A stretch of 64,000 bases of DNA from NCBI RefSeq assembly GCF_014851395.1, contig NW_024041262.1, positions 273,001 through 337,000 of the forward strand, read 5' to 3'. The notes under the pieces are model-generated. The model did no database searches, was not told the origin of the DNA, and saw only the letters and a list, made by a program, of their open reading frames with translations. Positions 41,750 through 52,268 of the stretch are shown in pieces. The first letter of the stretch is position 1. Each line of letters begins with the position of its first letter. The stretch is from Micropterus salmoides. Its lineage: Eukaryota > Chordata > Actinopteri > Centrarchiformes > Centrarchidae. Made by a program: the position numbers and the translations under genes.

Positions 41750-43356
41750 CAGTGGGTACGGAAAGTATTCAGACCCCTTTAAATTTTTCACTCTTCGTTT
41801 CATTGCAGCCATTTTCCAAAAATCAAAAAAGTTCATTTTATTTCTCAGTAATGTACACTCAGCACCCCATCTTGACAGAAAAAAACAGAAATGTAGAAAT
41901 TTTTGCAAATTTATTAAAAAAGAAAAACTGAAATATCACATGGTCATAAGTATTCAGACCCTTTGCCGTGACACTCATATTTAACTCAGGTGCTGTCTAT
42001 TTCTTCTGATCATCCTTGAGATGGTTCTACACCTTCATTTGAGTCCAGCTGTGTTTGATTATACTGATTGGATTTGATTAGGAAAGCCACACACCTGTCT
42101 ATATAAGACCTTACAGCTCACAGTGCATGTCAGAGCAAATGAGAATCATGAGGTCAAAGGAACTGCCTGAAGAGCTCAGAGACAGAATTGTGGCAAGGCA
42201 CAGATCTGGCCAAGGTTACAAAAAAATTTCTGCTGCAATTAAGGTTCCTAAGAGCACAGTGGCCTCCATAATCCTCAAATGGAAGACGTTTGGGACGACC
42301 AGAACCCTTCCTAGAGCTGGCCGTCCGGCCAAACTGAGCTATCGGGGGAGAAGAGCCTTGGTGAGAGAGGTAAAGAAGAACCCAAAGGTCACTGTGGCTG
42401 AGCTCCAGAGATGCAGTCGGGAGATGGGAGAAAGTTGTAGTAAGTCAACCATCACTGCAGCAATCCACCAGTCGGGGCTTTATGGCAGAGCGGCCCGACG
42501 GAAGCCTCTCCTCAGTGCAAGACACATGAAAGCCTGCATGGAGTTTGTTAAAAAACACCTGAAGGACTCCAAGATGGTGATAAATAAGATCCTCTGGTCT
42601 GATGAGACCAAGATAGAACTTTTTGGCCTTAATTCTAAGCGGTATGTGTGCAGAAAACCAGGCACTGCTCAAGCATGGTGGTGGCAGCATCATGCTGTGG
42701 GGGTGTTTTTCAGCTGCAGGGACAGGACGACTGGTTGCAATCGAGGGAAAGATGAATGCGGCCAAGTACAGGGATATCCTGGACGAAAACCTTTTCCAGA
42801 GTGCTCTGGACCTCAGACTGGGCCGAAGGTTTACCTTCCAACAAGACAATGACCCTAAGCACACCGCTAAAATAACGAAGGAGTGGCTTCACAACAACTC
42901 CGTGGCTGTTCTTGAATGGCCCAGCCAGAGCCCTGACTTAAACCCAATTGAGCATCTCTGGAGAGACCTGAAAATGGCTGTCCACCAACGTTTACCATCC
43001 AACCTGACAGAACTGGAGAGGATCTGCAAGGAGGAATGGCAGAGGATACCCAAATCCAGATGTGAAAAACTTGTTGCATCTTTCCCAAAACGACTCATGG
43101 CTGTATTAGATCAAAAGGGTGCTTCTACTAAATACTGAGCAAAGGGTCTGAATACTTATGACCATGTGATATTTCAGTTTTTCTTTTTTAATAAATTTGC
43201 AAAAATTTCTACATTTCTGTTTTTTTCTGTCAAGATGGGGTGCTGAGTGTACATTACTGAGAAATAAAATGAACTTTTTTGATTTTTGGAAAATGGCTGC
43301 AATGAAACAAAGAGTGGAAAAATTTAAAGGGGTCTGAATACTTTCTGTACCCATTG
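41750..43356 (+). mobile_element. Tc1-like DNA transposon, nearly complete
   Basis: Bounded by TA (41748-41749 and 43357-43358). Inverted terminal repeats of about 210 bp (41750-41960 and 43140-43356) start CAGTGGGTACGGAAAGTATT, repeat AGTATTCAGACCC at their inner ends, and are nearly identical to each other. One mismatch at the right tip (CCATTG for CCACTG) is visible. The interior carries one transposase with a single break. It is the least decayed transposon in the window. Confidence 0.95.
42127..43138 (+). pseudogene. Tc1 transposase with one internal deletion
   Basis: Cut-and-paste transposase. In order: MSEQMRIMRSKELPEELRDR; helix-turn-helix GYKKISAAIKVPKSTVASII; AGRPAKLS linker; second DNA-binding part; [13 protein letters not shown] (first Asp); FQQDNDPKHTAKITKEWL (second Asp); SPDLNPIEHLW (Glu). 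The second Asp and Glu are 34 residues apart, as in Tc1 (DD34E). Between PGTA and [11 protein letters not shown] about 26 nt are missing relative to the spacing in the copies at 5417 and 19603, shifting the frame near 42667. It ends naturally ...DQKGASTKY. No other lesion was noticed. Confidence 0.9.
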
Positions 43357-43745
43357 TATATACTGGCATAGGCTCCAGCAAGTTGTAGTATTTGCCTCCT
43401 GTAAGCTGAAGTGCACTGTTTAGTAATGGAGGTCCTATTAGTTACTATTACTCACTAACTATTTATTCTGATTGAAGAACAGAATCAGGCTCTTGGTGTG
43501 TTGTTTGGCTTAATGTGAAGCCTTTGAGTAAAGACTGATCCAGGAACAAAATGTATGCTGACTTTCCACAAACTTTGCTTTAAAAAAAAAAGTGAATATA
43601 AAGAACATTACATTTTAGAATGGAGTTTACGCTCAGCTGGTTGGGGAGCTGACTAGAGTTAAGAATGTTTAATCCAATCATCAGACAATTACTGTTTTCT
43701 GTCTCCACATCAAAACAACATTCAGATGTGCATGGCCTACTACAC
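43357..43745. other. Intergenic DNA without recognisable features
   Basis: Short unassigned stretch; nothing supported. Confidence 0.5.
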
Positions 43746-44340
43746 ACACCATTAGTTCACAGTACAGATTTTAAACCCGATTTGCTGTGATCAGGGGTAA
43801 ATCAGCGATCGATCAGCGCTCGCCAGTCATTATGTGTAAACTACTCAATGACCCATCAAAACGGCTCCCCGACACATTTCTGACATATCGCCGATGCCTG
43901 CCAGATATCTAGCATGCCAAAAATCTGGAAGAGCAGGCAGCTACTTTTTCACCCCAAAACACTTTATACTCACCTCCAGCTCTTTCTGTAGCTCAGACAA
44001 TCCCTGCTACCTGCGTGTGCTGATCCATCCTTTCACCCAGATTCTTTGTCTTTATAATTGCTATCTTTATAATAAACAAAAGCTGTTTCATGTGTAGGTT
44101 TGCGTCATTTCCTGTTTCACATTTCATGTGTGTTTTTTTGACAAAACCTGGTTTGGAGACCAGCGTCGGGTGACAGAATTGCTGTCAGCTTGTGGAGTGT
44201 GTGACCCCCGGTCACCGATCAGTCACCTAGTTTGAACGCCACAACGACTTCAAGACTCTTGTCACAACATGGCAAGTTGTGTAGTCTGAACAGCACATCG
44301 ATCTGCTGACGCTGAAAGTAGTGTAGTCTGCACAAGCCTT
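43746..44340 (+). repeat. Dispersed repeat, inverted relative to 55160-55800
   Basis: Contains TTAAACCCGATTTGCTG, ACTTTTTCACCCCAAAACAC, CTCACCTCCAGCTCTTTCTG, TAGCTCAGACAATCCCTGCT and GGTTTGGAGACCAGCGTCGG; the complements of all these occur in the same order at 55160-55800. The ends resemble GTTCACA..TAGTGTAGTC, suggesting a non-autonomous DNA element. No coding capacity. Confidence 0.75.
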
Positions 44341-46039
44341 AAGAAACAGCTGGATATCTTACCTATACCAAACTGAAGTGCAGGTCTATCCAGTATTTTT
44401 ATTTACAAATTCTGCAACAAATGCTTCTCTCTAGTTCTCCCAATTTGGTTAAAACAGTGAACCCCTTTTCATGGCTGTTTATCAAAACTCTATCAAAGCA
44501 GGGAAAGAAATGTACAATATACAATAAACTTCACCTTATACTTTCTCATAAACATACAGCCCTGTTATCATGAAATACTATTCTTGTTCAGCGTTTTGCT
44601 GTTATTACTATTTGTCTGAAGTGTGGGACACACTGTACATTCTGCTTCAGCGCAGCTCAGGTCAGAGCAGAGGCCTGCAGGTTAATTTATCATTTACAAT
44701 ATTTTTGGTTGACATATTACAGCCAGAGAGAATTATGAAAGAAGCAAACCGGCCTTAATGGTCAAAATATGGGTTTGTAAAAGGGGACCTCAAGTCTTTC
44801 ACAGATTATACCTGATCTACAGTGATATATCATTAGTTGAGTTAAGCACTAGTTTGTAGAGGCAAAGAGATTCAGTTTTAGTCACTAAATTAAACACTGC
44901 AGTGAGGCTGAGTGAGGAAGCTCTGTGGTATGGCCTATAGTGATAGGGCCAGACCCATTATTATAGGCTATTACTAAAGGATATCTGGTGACATCATTAA
45001 ATCATGACAAAATAATGCAGTGATAATGATTTTATATTAATCATTCTTTTTTCATTCTCATCATTCTTCCTTTCAGATTTTGCATTTTGACTTTCTTAAG
45101 TGATTCCATTTGAGCTTCATTCAACCAATAAATAAGTTAACCATTCATAATATGTATGAAATGCAGCATAATATATATGTGTCTACATAAATGAGAACAT
45201 TTTAGGGACGATGGGTATATAGAAAACAAAGTGATTTTACAGGATACACAAAGTGTACAAACACCTTTACATTAACATGTCTGTAGAAGGCCATATATAC
45301 AGAATGTGCAGGATAATCACTGATAAAGATAACAGGAAAATTATCCTGCTAAATCCTAATTATTCAGGAACTTTAACAGTGACACTGTTAACTGTTCACA
45401 AATACCTTGTGCCCAGGGAAAGCATGCATCAAAGATGTGGTTAGCAGTTTGAGTTCAAACTAATGGTGACATCTAGTGGATGTTTGGAAATAGTGCAGGG
45501 AATTTGTAAAAGTCCCATTCTCAGTTGAAGTGCTTTTCTAAAAAAGATAGTCAGTGATAACTGACAGATAACAGAGAACTAATGATTTTGTACTGATTAT
45601 GGGGGTGAATGTATGTATAAACAACAAGCTACCAGTTCTTGGCAATGTTAGGGACTGATATTGACCTGAACCTACCTACAAATCTAATATACTAAAAATA
45701 ATATACTGAAAATAGGAATAGATTTCTGGTCAATTTGAATGAAATCTTTAAGCTATGTGTCAGGTACTTATGTGAACCCCAGCGGTTGTTGGTTAATGGT
45801 AGAAAATCTAGTTAGGAGTACTTATATGGTCCAAGTGGCTTTTTTAAAGCATGTTGAGGTGCACTTAGGGCCAGTTGGGCTCATATTTCTGGTGAAGTAT
45901 TAGAACATAATTTCTAGTTATCGGGCCAGGTTTCGTGTATCTAGGTCGTTACAGCTTATGGAGATAGTAACCTCAGTGAATCCACTACAATGGACAACTC
46001 CTGTTTAGAGCAGTTTATTTCTTCCCTAGCACAGAGCCT
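44341..46039. other. Intergenic DNA without recognisable features
   Basis: AT-rich sequence. No gene, RNA or bounded repeat recognised. Confidence 0.5.
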
Positions 46040-46265
46040 GAAACCTTAGGTTGAGCGGCCATCTGCCGCAACTGGTTGGGGGAGAGCGAGAGAGGGAGCT
46101 AAAGCGAAAGAGAGGGAAGTGGGTGGGGTGCGCAGCCCACACAATTTCCACACAGAAATACAAAGAGTAAAAGTAGTAGTGGTATAGACAGAAAATTATA
46201 TATATATATATATTACTGATAATTATAGTAATATTAATGAAATTATTAATAATAATAATAGTGTA
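46040..46265 (-). repeat. L2-like LINE 3' UTR fragment
   Basis: GAGCGGCCATCTGCC, CTGGTTGGGGGAGAG, GCAGCCCACACAATTTCCACACAG and the following TATAGACAG..AATAATAATA correspond, as complement, to 51850-52065 of the L2-like element (GGCAGATGGCCGC, CCCCAACCGGT, GTGTATATTGTGTAGGCTGC). It is a short, diverged, opposite-strand fragment. Confidence 0.65.
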
Positions 46266-46502
46266 TTTTGACATTTCTATGATATTTCATATTTTTCTGA
46301 GTAATTTCCTTGCAATGTTGATTGCCCACATAGTTTGCCAAATTATTTTGAAAGATAGCTTAATTTTGTGCTCAAAGTTGCAAAAATTGCTTAGTTGCTA
46401 AAACGGGATGGTGACAGATTTTTTTTATTTTTATTTTTTTAAAATAAACTTTCTTTATTATAAATTTAAAAAAATCTGCATAATCAAAACATACATAAAA
46501 AC
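46266..46502. other. Intergenic AT-rich spacer
   Basis: AT-rich DNA with poly-T/poly-A runs; nothing supported. Confidence 0.4.
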
Positions 46503-47297
46503 TTTTTTTTGAGGACTACTTTGCGTTACCTCGCAATACTTTTGTGTTACCTCGCAATATGTTTTTGCGTTCCCTCGCAATACTTTTGTGTTACCTCGCA
46601 ATATGTTTTGTGTTCCCTCGCAATACCTGTCTTCTTCCGTTAGCCTACTTCTGAGCCATATGCTCAGCTGCTCTCAGCGCAACACTCCAGCTTATTGAAT
46701 TTTACTTTGAACGGAGAATTTCCTTTGTTGATATAGTAGGCATATTTATGTAGGCTTTATTCAAAAAAAAAGGACCAGGCACCACGGCGGGTGATCGCTC
46801 CAGAGGAGAGGGAAGACAGCTGGGATAGAGCCATGCTGGCCCAGCTTGGACGTAAGGCTGCTCCCGGTAAATGTCCGGTCTGGTGGAGATGGGACTCATG
46901 CTGCCAAACACCGGAAAATTGAAGACTGTTAAGCCGACATCTTTACACAGACCTGCCCCATCAATGTCCTGGAGCATGCAGCGGGCACACCGTGTTCTGT
47001 CAGAGCGCAAGGCTCCGCCGAGATGAGAGGAAGCGGATTCTGTGTTTACATCGGTGATGCTTGGTGCTTAAACAGTCAAAGTGGATGGACACTGTTTCCT
47101 ACATGTCAGACTTCATATGGAGGCTACATATATCACATTATGCAATCCTGTCCACTCACTAGCCTATAGGCTAAATGTTCATGCTGCTACGGCAACATAT
47201 TGCGAGGTAATGCAAAAGTATTGCGAGGGAATGCAAAACATATTGCGAGGGAATACAAAAGTATTGCGAGGTAACGCAAAGTAGTCCTCAAAAAAAA
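46503..47297. mobile_element. Non-autonomous inverted-repeat element with TTGCGAGG arrays
   Basis: The two ends are inverted repeats: TTTTTTTTGAGGACTACTTTGCG (46503 onward) and its complement ending CAAAGTAGTCCTCAAAAAAAA at 47297. Each arm of about 110-120 bp is a series of ~25-bp units built on ATTGCGAGG(T/G)AA: five in the left arm (46525-46625) and four in the right (47198-47272). The ~570-bp interior (46630-47190) is non-repetitive with no transposase motif. A target duplication could not be identified. Confidence 0.75.
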
Positions 47298-47559
47298 TTT
47301 CATAGTCCTCAAAAAAATATTCCTCACTGAGCCCTGGGAGCCACCATAGATAGCTAACACTATGGGAAAAAACAACCAAATAAACAAAATAATAAAATAT
47401 GTATATTATAATAAATAAATAATGTATTTCAGAAAAATTTAATAAAAGAATACATGTAAAAAATAACCAGCCACAGAATACAAAAAGGGTAAACTCATCA
47501 TACACTAAAAATACATAAAGGATAAATTAATCGCCATAATATCAGGGAAGCTTACCAAA
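47298..47559. other. Intergenic AT-rich spacer
   Basis: AT-rich. Two additional GTCCTCAAAAAAA-like motifs follow the element end at 47300-47320. No gene recognised. Confidence 0.4.
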
Positions 47560-49055
47560 TATACTTTTATAACACTCTATGAATCTGTTGCTTTTGTTAT
47601 TGTCTATCAGGGAAAGGGATTTAAGAAAAGTGATTTAAATTCCACTAAAAGAGAGGGAATGAGGGTTGAGACCCTGAGAATTTCTGTTTATGAATGAAAA
47701 ATTTCCCCAGTAAAATAAAACAGTTAACCACATGAATTAGAGACTGATCCTTACTATTATCATAGTAACATATTACATCCTTGAGAGAAAAGTTACAAAT
47801 GACCATGGGGGGATGGAATATGAAAGAATTTAAATTAAGACCAAAAACTTCTTTGTAGAATCACAATAAAGAAAAGATGAATAAATGTTTCATCAGCACG
47901 TCCACAAAAGGAACAGGAGTTATCAACATCCACATATTTGGATATTACAGAATTTACAGGATGAATTTTATGTAAGATTTTTAAATGAATTTCTTTTACC
48001 TTGTTGGAAATACAAAATTTATGAAATAAAAGCCATGCTTTTTTCCAATTTATATCATCCATCTGTGAATTCCAATAAAAATTTCCTCTTGGAATAATGT
48101 TGTTTTTACTTTGCAAAATTTGAAGAATATATTTATTATTAAATTTTTTAATCAAGTAATTGTAATGCTTTTGGTAGCTGATCTTTATCTTATATCTTAG
48201 ATCTATATCAGTAAAACATCTTTATCAGACTTTGGTATTAAGGAGATAACACCCTGTTTCATCGTTGTGCTCTTTTTCTCTCTGACTGATGCATTCCTTA
48301 TACATAAAGGAATTTGAATGATGGCCGTCAATATCGGGTGCTTTCCCTTTTTTCATTGAAAAAAGTGCTGTTTTAATTTCATTCAAAGTAATCTCTGAGT
48401 CACAAAGTGTTTTAAAGTCATCCTTAGTAACAGGAATATCCTTCATTGTTTTAGAGATGAAATTTTCACATTTGCAATCATCAAATTTGGAAGTGTAAAG
48501 GGCACTGAAAAATGAACAGACAAAGTTGGAAATCTGTTGTATCTGAACAGTGAATTCCATTAATATCAAGAACATCCAGTGATTTCCTCCTTCCATTTCT
48601 TTTTTCCAGAGCAAAAACGTAACTGGAGTTGGTTTCTCCCTCCTCCAGCCATTATACATTTGATCTATTTTTAGTTGTATCTCCTTTAACTCCATTTCTT
48701 CCTCAGAAGATACAGTACTTTTAGTTAAAAGGATGTTAATTCTATTAAATAATTCTGATTCTTTTTGATTTCTAAGAAATTTAAGTTCTTTACTTCTCTT
48801 AATAGCAGCACATCTAGCCATATATTTAAAGTATTGCCATTTTTGATTGAATTTGCAATTTGTATTATCATTATATATTTCAATTTCTTCAATTATTTCT
48901 TTAATACTATCATTGAAGTTGACGTCCTGGAGAAGATAGTTATTGAATTTCCAGTAACCTCTTATGTTTGCGGTTTCCTGTGAACCACCTAATTTCAGAA
49001 TAATTTGTTTATGATCTGATAAAGAAAAAAATGAATCCACCCCTCCCAGTCATAT
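47560..49055 (-). pseudogene. L1-like LINE, ORF2 C-terminal half with RT core deleted
   Basis: The minus-strand reading 49040-48225 gives the region after the endonuclease (SLSDHKQIILKLGGSQETAN, FKYMARCAAIKRSKELKFLR, SMKKGKAPDIDG). After KAPDIDG and a frameshifted LIPK-like stretch it jumps to the C-terminal portion (48155-47835: KFNNKYILQILQSKN, HLKILHKIHPVNSVI and the knuckle CSFCGRADETFIHLF). The RT catalytic core with YADD is missing, so this copy has a large internal deletion. It continues the element at 52269-54150. Confidence 0.85.
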
Positions 49056-52000
49056 TTATACTCACATTCCTCGAGGCACAGGCTGAGGAGGTGGAATTGC
49101 ACCTATCTTCGACTCTAGCCTACTAATCAGCTCTAAACCTAAACTAAACTCTAACTCATTTGAAAGCCTTGTTCTTAGTCTTTCACACCTAAGTTGGAAA
49201 TCACTGCAACCAATTTTTTTTGTTATAGTGTACCGAGCACCTGGTCCGTACTCTGAATTTGCAGAGTTTTTGTCAACTTTAGTCCTTAAAACGGACAAAG
49301 TTATTATTGTTGGGGATTTTAATGCGTTTACTGCGTTTATCTCTCTGTTAGATTCCATTGGCTTCTCTCAGAGTGTTCATGAACCGACTCACTGTTTTAA
49401 CCACACCCTCGACCTTGTTCTGGTATATGGTATTGAAATTGAACATTTAATAGTGTTCCCACAGAATCCCTCTTTATCTGACCACTGTTTGATAACTTTT
49501 GAGTTTGCATTACTGAACTACACGCCATTGGGCAAAAATTTCTATACAAGATGTCTGTCTGATAGTGCTGTAGCTAAATTTAAGGATGCGATTCCATCAG
49601 CTCTAAATTCATTTTCAAGTCACAAAGTAATGGAGGACTCCTATGCTAGTTTCAGTCCCTCCCAAATCGATCATCTTGTTGTTAGTGCTGCAGGCTCGCT
49701 GCGAATGACACTCAACTCTGTAGCCTCTCTAAAAAAGAAAATACTAAAACAAAGACAGTTAGCTCCATGGTATAATACTGAAACTCGCAAATTAAAGCAG
49801 ATATCGCGGAAACTTGAGAGGAATTGGCGTTCCACCAAACTGGAAAATTCTCGTTTAATTTGGCAAGATAGTCTTAAAACTTATAGGAAGGTCCTCCGTA
49901 ATGCCAGAGCAGTGTACTACTCATTATTAATAGAGGAAAATAGGAACAACCCCAGGTTTCTTTTCAGCACTGTAGCCAGGCTGACAGAGAGTCACATCTT
50001 TATTGAGCCAAGTATTCCCATAGCTCTCAGTAGTTACGACTTCATGACAAGGCTGATGAAGTTTTACCCTTAGTCAGCACTTCTATACTAGATATATACT
50101 ATCTTTATCAACAGGCTATGTACCACAATACAAAAAAGTAGCTGTAATTAAACTTCTTCTGAAAAAGCCCAACCTTGATCCGGATATTTTAGCCAACTAT
50201 AGACCTATATCTAACCATAATCTATATAAACTATAATCTTCCATTTCTCTCTAAGATCCTGGAGAAAGCAGTTGCTAAACAGCTGTGTCACTTTCTACAG
50301 AGCAATAGTTTATTTGAGGATTTTCAGTCAGGATTTAGAGTTCATCATAGCACAGAGACAGCACTGGTGAAAATTACTAACGACCTCCTTATTGCATCAG
50401 ACAAAGGACTACTGTTTTTTATTTTTAGATCTTAGTGCTACATTTGATACCATTGACCATCAGATCCTATTACAGAGACTGGAACATTTCATTGGCATTA
50501 AAGGAACCGCTCTAAGCTGGTTTAAGTCCGATTTATGAGATCGATTTCAGTTTGTACATGTTAACAATGAGTCCTCCGTGCACGCCAAAGTTAGTCACGG
50601 AGTTCCTCAAGGATCTGTCCTCGGACCAATCCTCTTCACTTTATATATGCTTCCTTTAGGCAATATTATCAGGAAATATTCCATAAACTTTCATTGTTAT
50701 GCAGATGATACTCAGTTATATCTATCGATTAAGCCAGATGAAAGTAATCAGTTAGCTAATCTTCAAATGTGCCTTCAGGATGTTAAAACCTGGATGACCT
50801 GTAATTTTCTAATGTTAAACTCAGATAAAACTAAAGTTATTGTTCTGGGGCCCAAGCACCTCCGTGACGCATTATCTAAAGATATAGTTTCCCTTGATGG
50901 CATCGCCCTGGCCTCCAGCACCACTGTGAGGAATCTTGGAGTTATCTTTGATCAGGACATGTCGTTTAAGTGTCACATTAAGCAAATTTCAAGGACCGCC
51001 TTTTTTCACCTACGTAATATTGCGAAAATCAGGAACATCCTGTCTAAAAATGATGCAGAAATACTAGTCCATGCATTTGTTACTTCTAGGCAATTCCCTA
51101 TTATCAGGCTGCTCGAAAAAGTCCATTAAGACTCTTCAGCTGATCCAGAATGCTGCAGCATGTGTTCTGACAGGAACCAGGAAAAGAAATCTAATTTCTC
51201 CAGTCTTAGCTTCTCTGCATTGGCTTCTATTACAATCCAGAATAGAATTTAAAATCATTCTTCTTACCTACAAAGCTCTTAATGGTCAGGCACCATCTTA
51301 TCTTAAAGAGCCCATAGTACCTTACTACCCCACCAGAGCACTGCACTCCTAGAATGCAGGGTTACTTGTGGTTCCTAGAGTCTCCAAAAGTAGAATGGGA
51401 GCCAGAGCGTTCAGCTATCAAGCTCCTCCCCTGTGGAACCAGGTTCCAGTTTGGGTTCAGGAGGCAGACACCATCTCCACATTTAAGAGTAGGCTTAAGA
51501 CTTTCCTCTTTGATAAAGCTTATAGTTAGGGCTGGCTCAGGTGAGTCCTGAACCATCCCTTAGTTATGCTGCTATAGGCCTAGACTGCCAGGGGAATTCC
51601 CATGATGCACTGAGGTCCTCTCTCCTCTACTTTCTCTCCCTCTCTACGCAACCTCATCCCATTAATGCATGTTACTAACTCAACTACTCCCCTTTCCGGT
51701 AGTCTTGTGCTTTCCCGTCCCTCTCCTCTCTCCTCCTATCACTTCCTGCTGGTGTTTCTGGCTCTGGAGCTGTGGAGTCTGGATCTGTGGTTGCGAGTCA
51801 CCTGCTGCCCCCGTGTTCCTGCTCGACACTCTCTGCTACAATTATTGTTACTAGTCCTCTTGTTAATATTGTTATTATAATAATTAACATTACGATTATT
51901 ATCATTAACACTACTATAAATATCTGTACCATTTTTCATTTAGTCTATAGCAACATCACCTTTACTGTCTGTACCTCTGTGTGTATATTGTGTAGGCTGC

Positions 52001-52268
52001 CTCCCTCCCCTCTCTCTCCCCTTCACCCCCAACCGGTCGAGGCAGATGGCCGCCCACCCTGAGCCATGGTTCTGCTTGAGGTTTCTGCCTCTTAAAAGGA
52101 AGTTCTTCTTTGCCTCTGTCGCCTAGTGCTGCTCTTGGTGGGAATTGTTGTGCTTCTGTAAATAACATCATAGAGTACGGTCTAGACCTGCTCTTTTATG
52201 AAAAGCACTGTGAGATAACTGTTGTTGTGATTTGGCGCTATATAAATAAAACTGAATTGAATTGAATA
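49056..52268 (+). mobile_element. L2-like LINE inserted into the L1-like LINE
   Basis: A 5'-truncated (within the endonuclease) L2-clade element with a full 3' end. Endonuclease: VIVYRAPGPYSEFAEFL, VIIVGDFN, LSDHCLITF (49060-49520). [68 protein letters not shown] (YADD at 50698-50709). C-terminal: RNLGVIFDQDMSFKCHI. Then a 3' UTR with the tail TTTGGCGCTATATAAATAAA and (ACTGAATTGAATTG). It has a few frameshifts and an in-frame TGA near 50536. Short TGAAT repeats flank it (49030 and 52263), a possible target duplication. Confidence 0.9.
49060..51350 (+). pseudogene. L2-like LINE polyprotein (endonuclease-RT), inactivated
   Basis: Readable as endonuclease C-terminal half (to about 49520), linker (49228-50073 is the longest open part), RT (about 50130-51130) and C-terminal domain (51071-51350, LQLIQNAAACVLTGTRKRN and LHWLLLQSRIEFKIILLTYK). 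Lesions: missing N-terminus, a frame break after YP near 50072, the insertion/shift in LLFFIF near 50420, TGA at about 50536, and a frame break near 51100. The catalytic RT residues remain. Confidence 0.87.

Noticed and set aside
46702..47010. 102-codon frame inside the TTGCGAGG element
   Set aside because: No transposase or other motif, and no supporting start context; likely chance in the element interior.
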